Shown: positions 34,418-43,568 of the stretch, piece by piece | How the letters are laid out: each line of letters starts with the position of its first letter | How positions within the stretch are numbered: position 1 is the stretch's first letter | Origin: Rhodospirillaceae bacterium UBA6219 | GTDB lineage: Bacteria; Pseudomonadota; Alphaproteobacteria; Rhodospirillales; Magnetospirillaceae | Reading direction: 5' to 3' | Length of the DNA stretch: 64,000 nt | Assembly (NCBI GenBank): GCA_002435715.1 | Contig: DISD01000096.1 | Location: 78,315-142,314 of the forward strand | Notes under the pieces: generated by a model | Seen by the model: only the letters and a program-made list of their open reading frames with translations | Told to the model about the DNA's origin: nothing | Database searches by the model: none | Translations under genes and position numbers: made by a program

Positions 34418-37036
34418 ATGGGTTCGATTAAAAAGGCCGAGGTGACCACCGGGGTTTGGTGGGTGGAAATCGCCGAAGCCAATCTACGAATTTTGTGCGG
34501 CTGTCCCGCCGACGTGGTCAAACATCTGATGAAGCGCGGCTTGATCACGACGGTCGAGCGCGACGGCGTCAGCTATGAAACCGGCCCCAACGCCATCTTG
34601 TTGTCCGACGTCATGGTGCAGAACGGCACTTTCAGCAATCTGGGCGAGTTCCCGGTGCTGCAGATGCTGTACCGCCAAGGCATGATCATTCCCGACCATC
34701 CCGGCAATACCGGGGCCAAGCCGTTGCTGATCGGCTCGGCCGAGCAGGTTCGGGCGCAGTTGCAATACATCTATCGCGGCAATTACGGCCTGATCAACGA
34801 AGAGGAATTGATCGAAGCCGGTGCCACCGCGCAGCAGGCCAAGGACCTGATGCGCATGAAGCTGAAATTCGCTTTCGGCCGCATCCGTCATCCCCAGGAA
34901 TTGCTCGACACCCTGAATGTCGATGCCGAACCGGTGGAGATCCGGGGCGGTGTCACCATCCGCCGGGTCCGCCTGAACACCTTCGAGATCTGTCATGGCG
35001 GCGATTGCGTCACCGTCGATCTGACCCTGCCGCCGTTCGAAACCTATGAATGCCCGTATCCGCTGGGTTTCTACAACATGCAGCGCGATTACTTTTCCGT
35101 GGTGCATTCGGGTGAAGGCGACGGCTGGGACATCAACCGCCCGTCCATGGGCGCCATCCTGATGTTCCAGGGCCGGGTCTATCTGATCGACGCCGGTCCC
35201 AACATCTTGTTCACCCTTGATGCCCTGGGCATCGGCGTCAACGAGATCGACGGCATCTTCCACACCCATTCCCATGACGACCACTTTTCCGGCCTGACCA
35301 CGCTGATCCGTGCCGACCACCGCATCAAATATTTCGCCACGCCGTTGGTGCGCGCCTCGGTGGCGCGCAAGATGGCGGCGCTGCTGTCCATCGAGCCCTC
35401 GGCCTTCGCCGATTACTTCGAATGCCACGATCTGGTGGAAGGCGAATGGAACGAAGTGGACGGGCTTGAGGTCCGGCCGCTGTTTTCCCCCCATCCGGTG
35501 GAAACCACCCTGTTCATGTTCCGCGCGCCCTGGGAAGACGGTTACCGGTCCTATGCCCATTGGGCCGATGTCTGCCGGTTGGAAGTGCTGCGCGACTTCG
35601 TCACCGAGGATGCCGACAAGCCCGGTATCTCCAAGGCCATGTTCCAGGCGGTGGCGGCGTCTTACGCGCTTCCTGCCAACATCAAGAAGGTGGACGTGGG
35701 CGGCGGCATGATCCACGGCGACGCCTATGATTTCCGCGACGACCGGTCGGGGCGGCTGATCCTGGCCCATACCTCGGGGAAACACACTTTGGCGCAAAAG
35801 GCCATTGGGTCCACCGCGTCGTTCGGCAATGTGGACGTGCTGATCCCGTCCAATCACGACTTCATCTGGCGCTCGGCCTTTGAATTGCTGCAGGCCTATT
35901 TCCCCGACATCGCCCATCACCAATTGCGGGTGCTGCTGAACAATCCGGTCAGCACGTTCAATCCCGGCACCATCCTGGTCAAGGAACGTCGGCCGACGGA
36001 AAATATCTATCTGTTGCTGTCGGGCAGCGTCGAGGCCCTGCACATCGACGGCGGTGCGCGTTCGGTGTTGTCGGCGGGGGCGATGATCGGCGAATTGTTC
36101 GCCCTGTTCGAGGCCCCGGTGACGGAAACCTACCGCGCGATCGGCTTCGTCAAGGCGCTGCGCATCCCCTCAAGCCTTTATCAGGATTTCGTCCGTCGTA
36201 ACGATCTGTCGGCGTCCATCACCCGCATCTTCGAGAACCGCCAGTTCCTGCAACGCACTTGGCTGTTCGGCGAGGTGGTGTCGACCCGCACCTTGAACCG
36301 CATCGCCAAGGAAATGACGCTGTCGCGCATCCCCGAGGGCGAGACCATCGATATCGGCCCCGAATCGGTGGCCTTGGTGGTCACCGGCCAAGTGGGACGT
36401 TATTTGGGGGAACAGCAGTTGGAAGTGCTGCGTTTCGGCGATTTCTTCGGCGAGGAATTGTCCATCTTCTGGACGCCGTCCATGTTCCGCTTGAAGGCGT
36501 TGACCGCCACCGAGGTGTTCCTGGTCCCCGCCGGTCTGTTGGCCGGCATTCCGTCGGTGCGCTGGAAGCTGTTCGAGACCTCGGGCCGGCGCATGACCTC
36601 CATCTTCGAAAGCGAGCACGGAGCCAATGGCGGCCGTCTGCATTGGCGCGAGGAATACCGCGTCGACGTGCTGCGCCTGGACACCCAGCACCGGCGCATG
36701 TTCGAACAGGCCAACGCCATTCTGGACGCCATCAAGGCGGGCATCGGCGGCCCGGAAATCGTGCCGCTGTTCGACGCCATGGCCGAATACGCCCATTACC
36801 ATTTCGGCGAGGAAGAGGCGCTGATGCTGCGCCATGCCTATCCGGAAACCGAGGGGCATCGCGCCCATCACGCTTTGCTGTCCGAACAATTGCAGGTCAT
36901 GCGCCAGACCTTCAAGGACACCCCTGACCCGACCCAGATCGACTTCCTGGCCTTTTTGCAGGAATGGCTGGTCGGCCACATCCAGGAAGACGACAAGGGC
37001 TATACCCGGTTCCTGAACGACAAGGGCGTGTATTAG
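34418..37036 (+). CDS. MBL-fold / cyclic-nucleotide-binding / hemerythrin fusion protein
   Basis: The 872-aa cytoplasmic protein combines four parts. Residues 1-200 are an unassigned domain. About 215-510 form a metallo-beta-lactamase-like domain with the metal motif THSHDDH (His284, His286, Asp288, His289). About 520-740 hold two cNMP-binding (CRP-type) barrels, seen as TILVKERRPTENIYLLLSGSV and ALVVTGQVG...FGDFFGEEL. About 745-872 form a bacteriohemerythrin domain with DTQHRRMF, HYHFGEEEAL, HRAHHALL and HIQEDDK. It has no membrane segment or DNA-binding helix. The build suggests a hydrolase or flavodiiron-like module controlled by a nucleotide and by oxygen; this is inference. Confidence 0.85.
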   Translation: MGSIKKAEVTTGVWWVEIAEANLRILCGCPADVVKHLMKRGLITTVERDGVSYETGPNAILLSDVMVQNGTFSNLGEFPVLQMLYRQGMIIPDHPGNTGAKPLLIGSAEQVRAQLQYIYRGNYGLINEEELIEAGATAQQAKDLMRMKLKFAFGRIRHPQELLDTLNVDAEPVEIRGGVTIRRVRLNTFEICHGGDCVTVDLTLPPFETYECPYPLGFYNMQRDYFSVVHSGEGDGWDINRPSMGAILMFQGRVYLIDAGPNILFTLDALGIGVNEIDGIFHTHSHDDHFSGLTTLIRADHRIKYFATPLVRASVARKMAALLSIEPSAFADYFECHDLVEGEWNEVDGLEVRPLFSPHPVETTLFMFRAPWEDGYRSYAHWADVCRLEVLRDFVTEDADKPGISKAMFQAVAASYALPANIKKVDVGGGMIHGDAYDFRDDRSGRLILAHTSGKHTLAQKAIGSTASFGNVDVLIPSNHDFIWRSAFELLQAYFPDIAHHQLRVLLNNPVSTFNPGTILVKERRPTENIYLLLSGSVEALHIDGGARSVLSAGAMIGELFALFEAPVTETYRAIGFVKALRIPSSLYQDFVRRNDLSASITRIFENRQFLQRTWLFGEVVSTRTLNRIAKEMTLSRIPEGETIDIGPESVALVVTGQVGRYLGEQQLEVLRFGDFFGEELSIFWTPSMFRLKALTATEVFLVPAGLLAGIPSVRWKLFETSGRRMTSIFESEHGANGGRLHWREEYRVDVLRLDTQHRRMFEQANAILDAIKAGIGGPEIVPLFDAMAEYAHYHFGEEEALMLRHAYPETEGHRAHHALLSEQLQVMRQTFKDTPDPTQIDFLAFLQEWLVGHIQEDDKGYTRFLNDKGVY

Positions 37037-38220
37037 GGCGTGACCCAATCGGCGGCGGCCTGACCCGTTGCCCAACCCGTGGCAAAACAGGCATTCAGCA
37101 GATAGCCGCCGGTGGGGGCTTCCCAGTCCAGCATTTCACCGGCGACGAAGGTGCCGGGGCGATCCTTCAGCATCAGGGTGGGGGTCAGCGCATCAAAGCG
37201 CAATCCACCCGCCGTACTGATGGCTTCCGCCAGCGGGCGCGGGCGCTTCAGCACCACGGGTACCGCTTTCAGCGCTGCCGCCTTCGGCATGTCTTCGGCG
37301 GTCAATCCTTCGCGGGCCAGACCGGCCAGGATGCCCTTGATCCCGGCTTGGCGCTCCAGATGGTTGGCCAGGCTGCGGCTGCCGCGCGGCTTGGCCAGGG
37401 CGGCGGCCAGTTTGGCCACGTCCCAGTCGGGTTTCAAATCCAGGTGCAGAACCGCCCGTCCGTCTGTGTCGATGGCGTCGCGTAAGGCGGCGGACAGGGC
37501 ATAGATGGCGCTACCTTCGATTCCGTGGCGGGTGACGACGAATTCGCCCTTGAAACGGCGTTCGCCAAAGGCCAATCCCACCGCCTTGACCGGCGATCCG
37601 GCGAAGCGGTCGCGGAAATGGTCGCTCCACTCCACCTCGAAACCGCAATTGGCCGGGCGGAAGGCGGACAGGGCGGTGGGGGGGAACAACCCGCTCCAGG
37701 CGCCGTCAGAGCCCAATTTGGGCCATGACGCGCCGCCCAGGGCCAAGATGGTGGCACCGGCGGTGACGGTCTGGTCGCCATCGGGGGTGGCGAAACGCAG
37801 GGCGCCGTGGTCGTCCCAGCCCCGCCAGCGATGGCGCGGATGGAAGCGCACCCCAAACTTGTCCAGATGCCGCAACCAGGCGCGCAGCAAGGGGGCAGCC
37901 TTGAAGTCCTTGGGGAACACCCGGCCCGACGATCCGACGAAGGTTTCGCAGCCCAGATCGGCGGCCCATTGCCGCACCTTGTCGGGGGGGAAGGCCCGCA
38001 GCATCGGCTCCAGGGTCAGGGCGGCGTCGCCGAAACGGCCCAGGAAAGCCTCGAAGGGTTCGGAATGGGTCAGGTTCAGGCCGCCGATGCCGGCGCGCAG
38101 AAACTTGCGGGCGGGCTGGGGCAGGGAATCGTACAGCGCCACACGGCGCCCCGCTTCGGCCGCCGCCTGGGCTGCCATCAAGCCGGCCGGTCCGGCGCCG
38201 ATGATCGCGATGTCTTCCAT
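37033..38220 (-). CDS. FAD-dependent oxidoreductase (TIGR03862 / HI0933-like family)
   Basis: The 395-aa flavoprotein has an N-terminal Rossmann motif IIGAGPAGLMAAQAAA, the family-typical RKFLRAGIGGLNLTHSE and a C-terminal GTFVAGEMLDWEAPTGGYLLNACFATG, where FAD is bound again. The family belongs to the BaiN-like oxidoreductases of unknown physiological substrate. The stop overlaps the end of the convergent fusion gene by four bases, so no terminator fits between them. Confidence 0.9.
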   Translation of the reverse strand: MEDIAIIGAGPAGLMAAQAAAEAGRRVALYDSLPQPARKFLRAGIGGLNLTHSEPFEAFLGRFGDAALTLEPMLRAFPPDKVRQWAADLGCETFVGSSGRVFPKDFKAAPLLRAWLRHLDKFGVRFHPRHRWRGWDDHGALRFATPDGDQTVTAGATILALGGASWPKLGSDGAWSGLFPPTALSAFRPANCGFEVEWSDHFRDRFAGSPVKAVGLAFGERRFKGEFVVTRHGIEGSAIYALSAALRDAIDTDGRAVLHLDLKPDWDVAKLAAALAKPRGSRSLANHLERQAGIKGILAGLAREGLTAEDMPKAAALKAVPVVLKRPRPLAEAISTAGGLRFDALTPTLMLKDRPGTFVAGEMLDWEAPTGGYLLNACFATGWATGQAAADWVTP

Positions 38221-38296
38221 GCCCCTTTCTTACGGTGCAAGCGAGATTGTGTCACCTGCTCTTGCGCGGCCATCCCGCTTGCGGCACCTTGACGTC

Positions 38297-39085
38297 ATGA
38301 GCTTGATGAACGAAATCGACGCCACCAAACCTGACCGTCAGACCATGGCATTGTGGTTTTTGGGCCAGAATGGCTGGGTGATCAAATCCCCCGCCGGCAA
38401 GCTTTTACTGGTTGACCCCTATCTGACCGATTCGTGCCATCCGTCACGTCGGGGGCTGGACCTGCGCCGCCAAGTGCCGGTGCTGATCGCCCCACAGGAT
38501 TTGCGCGCCGATATGTTGGCCTGCACCCATTCGCACAAGGATCATGCCGATCCCGACACCTTGTGTCCGGCCTGTCAGGCGGGGCGCATCGGCGGCTTTT
38601 TGGGGCCGGCCCAGACTCAGGCGGTTTTCGCCCAGGCCGGCGCCACCGAATCGGAACGCCGCGTCACTTGGCCCGGCGATGTGGTGGAACTGGGCGATAT
38701 CCGCTTGCACGGCACCTTCGCCCTGCCCACCGACACGTCCGATCTGACCCATATGGGCTTTGTCGTCGAAGTGGATGACGGGCCGAAATTCTGGATCACC
38801 GGCGACACCGCCTGGTGTGACCTGTTGGCCGAATCGGGTCTTGATCATCAGCCAGACGTCATCGCCTGTCCCATCAATGGCGGTTACGCCAATCTGTCCC
38901 ATTGGGAAGCCGCCGAACTGACCAAACGGGTCAATCCGCGCCTGGCCATTCCGTGCCATTACGACATGTTCGCCGACAATTCCTGTGACCCGCGCATGTT
39001 CGCCGCCAGCCTGACGGTGAAGGGGGTGGGCGACAAATATTGCCATGCCCAACCGGGCAAGAAGCTGGTGATCAGCGGGGCTTAA
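38297..39085 (+). CDS. UlaG-like MBL-fold metallo-hydrolase
   Basis: The 262-aa protein belongs to the metallo-beta-lactamase superfamily near UlaG (L-ascorbate-6-phosphate lactonase). The metal site is CTHSHKDHADP; further ligands are in ITGDTAWCD and IPCHYDMF. No ula transport genes are nearby, so the substrate is unknown. The start at 38297 (MSLMNE) is divergent from the flavoprotein; the frame is open far upstream, but that part is antisense to the flavoprotein. Confidence 0.88.
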   Translation: MSLMNEIDATKPDRQTMALWFLGQNGWVIKSPAGKLLLVDPYLTDSCHPSRRGLDLRRQVPVLIAPQDLRADMLACTHSHKDHADPDTLCPACQAGRIGGFLGPAQTQAVFAQAGATESERRVTWPGDVVELGDIRLHGTFALPTDTSDLTHMGFVVEVDDGPKFWITGDTAWCDLLAESGLDHQPDVIACPINGGYANLSHWEAAELTKRVNPRLAIPCHYDMFADNSCDPRMFAASLTVKGVGDKYCHAQPGKKLVISGA

Positions 39086-42000
39086 CCTTCCAATTCCCGC
39101 CCGTCGTCACGCAGCCACACATACAGTGCCGGAATGACCAGCAGGGTCAAAGCGGTGGACGACAACAGCCCGAAGACCAGGGAAATGGCCAGACCCTGGA
39201 AGATGGGATCGGCCAGGATGAAGGCGGCGCCGATCATCGCCGCCGCGGCGGTCAGCACGATGGGCTTGAAACGCGTCGCCCCCGAATCCAGTACGGCTTG
39301 GCGGATGGAAGCCCCTTCGCCCAGACGATGGCGGATGAAATCCACCAAAAGGATGGAATTGCGCACGATGATGCCGGCCAAGGCGATGAAGCCGATCATG
39401 GAGGTGGCGGTGAACGGCGCCCCGAACAGCATGTGGCCGATGACGATGCCGATCAGGGTCAGCGGCACCGGCACCAGGATGACCAGCGGCAGGCGGAAGC
39501 TGCCAAACTGGGCGACCACCAGCAGATAGATGCCGATGATGGCCACGCCGAAAGCGGCCCCCATGTCGCGGAAGGTGACATAGGTGATTTCCCATTCGCC
39601 GTCCCACAACAGGGTCGGCGTGGACTCGTCCAGCGGCTGGCCGTGATATTTCACATTGACGCCGTCGGGCAGATTGTCTTCCACCGCGAACATGCCGTAG
39701 ATCGGGGCTTCGTAACGCCCGGCCAATTCGGCCTGGATCATCTCGGCAAAGCGGCCGTCACGGCGGAAAATGGGGGGGCTGGCCGGTTCGTAGGTGACGT
39801 TGACCACGTCGCCCAGTTCCACCACGCCCTTGGCGGACGGCACCGGGGTGGTGGCCAGCAATTCACCGGGATGCTTGTCGGCCTTGGCCAGGGCGATGAC
39901 GATTTCCTTGGGGTTGGCGCCTTGTCCGCGATGGGAATAACCGACGCGCACGCCGCCCATCAGCGCCTGGATGGTGTCATAGACCGCCTGTTGCTCGACA
40001 CCGAAGAATTCCAGGCGTTCCTGGTCGATGCTGACCCGCAGCCGCTGCCAGGGATGGGACAGCGTGTCGTCGACGTCGACGATGAAATCCACCTTCTGGA
40101 AGGCCTCGCGCACCTGTTGCGCGGTTTTGCGACGGGTTTCGGCGTCGGGGCCATAGATTTCCGCCAGCAAAGTGGACAGGACCGGCGGTCCGGGCGGCAC
40201 CTCGACCACACGAAGCACGCTGCCATCGGGCTTGTCGATGCCGGCCAGACGCTGGCGCACGTCAAGGGCAATGGCGTGACTGGGGCGCGAACGGTCGTGA
40301 CGCGAGGTCAGGTTCAGCTGCAGGTCGCCCATTTCCGGGCTGGAGCGCAAATAGTAATGGCGCACCAAGCCGTTGAAGTTGAAGGGCGCGGCGGTGCCGG
40401 CATGGGCCTGGATCGAGGTCAGTTCCGGCAGGTCGGCCAATCGCTTGGCGGCATCCATCAACACCCGTTCGGTGTCTTCCACGGTGGAACCTTCCGGCAA
40501 ATCCACCACCACCTGGACTTCCGACTTGTTGTCGAAGGGCAGCAACTTCACCGTCACCGCCTTGAAGCCGAACATGGACATGGCGACGAAGGTGGCGATG
40601 GTGACGCCCAGCAGCAGCTTTTTCGACCGTTGGCGTCCGTGCAGCAGGGGGGTGGCGAAACGGCGATAGAGATCGGCCAAACGGTCGGCATGGCCGTGAT
40701 GTTCGATGGCACCTTGGCGCGAACGGCCGGCGATCTTCAGCAACAGCCACGGCGTGATGATCACCGCGACGAAGAACGAGAACATCATGGCCGAGGACGC
40801 GTTGGCCGGGATGGGGCTCATATAGGGGCCCATCAGGCCCGACACGAACATCATCGGCAACAGGGCGGCGACGATGGTCAGGGTGGCGACGATGGTGGGG
40901 TTGCCCACTTCCGCCACCGCCCACACCGCCACTTCGGCGCGGTCGGCGGTTTTGTCCATCTGCCAGTGCCGCACGATGTTTTCCACCACGACGATGGCGT
41001 CGTCCACCAGGATGCCGATGGAAAAGATCAGGGCGAACAGGCTGACGCGGTTGATGGTGTAACCCATCAGATGGCTGGCGAACAAAGTCAGCAAGATGGT
41101 GGTGGGCACCACCAGGGCCACCACCAGCCCTTCGCGCCAGCCCAGGGCCCAGGTGATCAGCACCACGATGGACAAAGTCGCCAGCGCCAGGTGGAACAGC
41201 AATTCGTCGGCCTTGTCGGACGCGGTTTCCCCATAATTGCGGGTCACCGTCACCGTGACGTTGTCGGGGATCAGCGTGCCCTTGACCTGTTCCAGGCGGG
41301 CCAGGGTGTCCTGGGCCACCAACACGGCGTTGGCGCCGGCCCGTTTGGCGATGGACAGGCTGACGGCGGGAACCGCTTGGCCTTTTTCGATGTGCCAGGC
41401 CCGCGCCTCGGGCTCGGCGCCGCCGGGCACCACCTTGGCCACGTCCTTCACATAGACCGGGCGACCGTCATGGCTGGCCAGCAGCAGATTGCCGATATCG
41501 GGAATACCGCTCAGCGTCTGGCCGCCCACCACCGGCAGGTGACGGCCGGCTTCGCGCACGGCGCCGACCATGAACGAGCGGTTGGCGTTTTCCACCTTGG
41601 TGACCAATTGGTTCAGCGTGATGCCGTAAAGGGCCAGGGCTTCCGGATCGGGCTCGACCCGGATCTGGTCCTTGGCGCCGCCGACGATATCGCTTTGGCC
41701 GACATTGTCGACCTTGACCAATTCGTGGCGCAGTTCCTCGGCCAGATTGTAAAGGGCATTGTCGTTCCAGCGCTCGGCGGCTTCCGGCTTGGGCGCCAGG
41801 GTCAGCACCAGGATGGCGACGTCGTTGATGCCGCGCCCGACGATCAAGGGTTCAGGGATGCCTGTGGGCAGGGCCCGGATGTTGGCCCGCACCTGTTCGT
41901 GGACGCGCAGGATGGCGGCATCTTCCGAAGTGCCGACGTCGAAACGCGCGGTCACCACCACCTGGTCGTCATAGGTCTGGGAATAGACGTGTTCCACCGC

Positions 42001-42240
42001 GTCGATGCCCTTGACGATGTCTTCCAAGGGCTTGGTCACCAGCTCGGCGGCGTCCACCGCCTTCAGGCCGTTGGCCGACACCATGATGTCGACCATGGGC
42101 ACGCTGATCTGCGGCTCTTCCTCGCGCGGCAAGGCCGACAGCGCGATGAAGCCCACCGCCAGCGACGCCAGCAGCAGCAACGGCGTCAGCGGCGACTTGA
42201 TGAAATGCTTGGCGATGGCGCCCGAAAGACCCAGCTTCAT
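39082..42240 (-). CDS. RND efflux transporter permease (AcrB-type)
   Basis: Inner-membrane proton-driven pump subunit of the HAE1 family, 1052 aa from the ATG at 42240 (a GTG at 42252 is possible). It has the two-fold RND layout with an N-terminal helix, a large periplasmic loop and helices around 340-530 and 850-1040. The proton-relay pair lies in GILVDDAIVVVEN. The adaptor gene just upstream lacks an associated TolC-type outer-membrane gene, so the pump probably shares one from elsewhere. The short adaptor and pump resemble export systems for metals, solvents or other small toxicants, but the substrate is not predictable. Confidence 0.94.
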   Translation of the reverse strand: MKLGLSGAIAKHFIKSPLTPLLLLASLAVGFIALSALPREEEPQISVPMVDIMVSANGLKAVDAAELVTKPLEDIVKGIDAVEHVYSQTYDDQVVVTARFDVGTSEDAAILRVHEQVRANIRALPTGIPEPLIVGRGINDVAILVLTLAPKPEAAERWNDNALYNLAEELRHELVKVDNVGQSDIVGGAKDQIRVEPDPEALALYGITLNQLVTKVENANRSFMVGAVREAGRHLPVVGGQTLSGIPDIGNLLLASHDGRPVYVKDVAKVVPGGAEPEARAWHIEKGQAVPAVSLSIAKRAGANAVLVAQDTLARLEQVKGTLIPDNVTVTVTRNYGETASDKADELLFHLALATLSIVVLITWALGWREGLVVALVVPTTILLTLFASHLMGYTINRVSLFALIFSIGILVDDAIVVVENIVRHWQMDKTADRAEVAVWAVAEVGNPTIVATLTIVAALLPMMFVSGLMGPYMSPIPANASSAMMFSFFVAVIITPWLLLKIAGRSRQGAIEHHGHADRLADLYRRFATPLLHGRQRSKKLLLGVTIATFVAMSMFGFKAVTVKLLPFDNKSEVQVVVDLPEGSTVEDTERVLMDAAKRLADLPELTSIQAHAGTAAPFNFNGLVRHYYLRSSPEMGDLQLNLTSRHDRSRPSHAIALDVRQRLAGIDKPDGSVLRVVEVPPGPPVLSTLLAEIYGPDAETRRKTAQQVREAFQKVDFIVDVDDTLSHPWQRLRVSIDQERLEFFGVEQQAVYDTIQALMGGVRVGYSHRGQGANPKEIVIALAKADKHPGELLATTPVPSAKGVVELGDVVNVTYEPASPPIFRRDGRFAEMIQAELAGRYEAPIYGMFAVEDNLPDGVNVKYHGQPLDESTPTLLWDGEWEITYVTFRDMGAAFGVAIIGIYLLVVAQFGSFRLPLVILVPVPLTLIGIVIGHMLFGAPFTATSMIGFIALAGIIVRNSILLVDFIRHRLGEGASIRQAVLDSGATRFKPIVLTAAAAMIGAAFILADPIFQGLAISLVFGLLSSTALTLLVIPALYVWLRDDGRELEG

Positions 42241-42245
42241 GGCGC

Positions 42246-43211
42246 TCACCACGTCACCAGATCGCCGTCACGCAGACCGGACAGCACCTCGACCTGATCG
42301 TCCACCGCCTGGCCCAATTGCACCACCACCGGTCCGGAATTCTGTACCGTGACGTAATCCAGGCCGAAACGGCGGGTCACCGCTTCGCGCGGGATGATGA
42401 TTGTGGGGCGGCGCCCGGTGGCCACATGCACCGGGACCCGTTCACCGACGAAGAAATCGCCCAAACCTTCCACCGCCACGTCGGCGACGACGCGGCCGTC
42501 CTCGATCTGCGGATAGACCTGACGGACACTGCCCTGGCGTGGCGGCGCGTCGCCGGCCAACAGCGAACGCGGTCCCACCAACACCTTGTCCCCCACCTTC
42601 AGAAAACGGGCGTGGCGTTCGGGCAGGGCCATGCGCAGGATGTAGTTCTCGGCGGCGATCACCGCCACCGTTTCGCCGGCCATGATGACGGACCCTTGGG
42701 TCACCGGCACCTTCAGCACCACGCCGGCGGTGGGGGCCAGAACCGCGCCTTCGCCGGTCCGTTCGGCGCTGACCTGCTTTTCGGCGCGGATGGCGGCGAT
42801 GGTGCGCACCGCCACGTCCAGACGGGTCCGGGCGTTGTCGACGCGGGCCTGGGTGGCGGCGCCCTTGGCCAGCAATTCCTGGGACCGGCGGAATTCGATT
42901 TCCGCCAGATCGCGTTCGGATTCGGCGGCTTTCAGCCGGGCGTCGATGCCCACGGTGGCCAAAGCCAGCTTGGGGTCGCCGATGGTGGCGATGCGCTGGC
43001 CGGCATCGACCCGGCTGCCTTCGTCCACCAGCAATCCCGACACGGTGCCGGCGATACGGGCGCGGGCCAAGACCTGGTCGACGCTTTCCACCGTGGCGAA
43101 CACCGCCTTCAAATCGTCCACTTCCCGCGTCTTGACCGTCATCTCACCGGCGAAAGCGGGCACGCCGGCCAGAATCAGCGCGCATGACAGGCGAAAAGCG
43201 GACAAGGACAT
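42246..43211 (-). CDS. RND efflux periplasmic adaptor subunit
   Basis: The 321-aa membrane-fusion protein has a Sec signal peptide (about residues 1-21), a lipoyl-like half (GTVSGLLVDEGSRVDAGQRI), a short coiled-coil hairpin (about 85-150) and the second lipoyl half GVVLKVPVTQGSVIMAGE. It bridges the RND pump to an outer-membrane channel. GGAG lies 8 bp before the ATG. The stop lies 5 bp before the pump ATG, so they form one operon. Confidence 0.93.
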   Translation of the reverse strand: MSLSAFRLSCALILAGVPAFAGEMTVKTREVDDLKAVFATVESVDQVLARARIAGTVSGLLVDEGSRVDAGQRIATIGDPKLALATVGIDARLKAAESERDLAEIEFRRSQELLAKGAATQARVDNARTRLDVAVRTIAAIRAEKQVSAERTGEGAVLAPTAGVVLKVPVTQGSVIMAGETVAVIAAENYILRMALPERHARFLKVGDKVLVGPRSLLAGDAPPRQGSVRQVYPQIEDGRVVADVAVEGLGDFFVGERVPVHVATGRRPTIIIPREAVTRRFGLDYVTVQNSGPVVVQLGQAVDDQVEVLSGLRDGDLVTW

Positions 43212-43237
43212 GAGATGATCTCCGTGAAACCTGAACC

Positions 43238-43266
43238 TTGACGTATATATTAGGCTGATCTAATTA
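43238..43266 (+). promoter_or_regulatory. Promoter with ATTAG-N6-CTAAT operator
   Basis: On the + strand TTGACG (43238-43243) and TAATTA (43261-43266) are spaced 17 bp, a good sigma-70-type promoter for the DUF2892 gene. Between and into the -10 lies the palindrome ATTAG-gctgat-CTAAT (43249-43264). A leftward promoter for the RND pair overlaps the same DNA. A dimeric repressor of ArsR or TetR type bound here could shut both directions. BigR/YgaV-type ArsR repressors are known to control DUF2892 genes. Confidence 0.6.
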
Positions 43267-43313
43267 ACAAGGCGGTCCGAACCCTTTTGCTCCTCCTGCA
43301 AGGAAACCCTGCT

Positions 43314-43517
43314 ATGTCCATCGATCGTGTCGTTCTTGCCTTTGCCGGTTTCGTCATTCTGGCCAGCCTGGGCCTGTCGCAGGTGCATTCTGTCAACTGG
43401 CTGTTCCTGACCGCCTTCGTTGGCCTGAACATGTTCCAGGCCGCCTTCACCGGTTTCTGCCCGCTGGCCATCATGTTGAAGAAGGTGGGCGTCAAGCCCG
43501 GCTGCGCCTTCAATTAA
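43314..43517 (+). CDS. DUF2892 (YgaP-like) inner-membrane protein
   Basis: The 67-aa protein is two membrane helices (about residues 4-22 and 27-48) followed by the conserved CPLAIMLKKVGVKPGCAF with two Cys. The family matches the transmembrane part of YgaP and is common in sulfide- or thiol-responsive operons. AAGGA precedes ATG 43314 by 10 bp. It is divergent from the RND pump and shares a palindromic operator with it. Confidence 0.88.
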   Translation: MSIDRVVLAFAGFVILASLGLSQVHSVNWLFLTAFVGLNMFQAAFTGFCPLAIMLKKVGVKPGCAFN

Positions 43518-43537
43518 GAATGTAGCATCTTGATGCA

Positions 43538-43563
43538 AAAAGGGGGGCTTAAGCCCCCCTTTT
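43538..43563. terminator. Bidirectional rho-independent terminator
   Basis: A perfect 26-bp palindrome (arms AAAAGGGGGGCTT / AAGCCCCCCTTTT) lies between the convergent DUF2892 and M48 protease genes. G/C core with A and T ends on both sides makes it work for both strands. Confidence 0.92.
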
Positions 43564-43568
43564 GTCGT

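Noticed and set aside
37505..38296. N-terminal extension of the UlaG-like protein
   Set aside because: The extension is antisense to the flavoprotein. Family similarity starts shortly after 38297.
39040..42297. Open + strand frame of 1085 codons opposite the RND pump
   Set aside because: Antisense shadow of the pump gene. The translation is His/Gly/Asp-rich low complexity.
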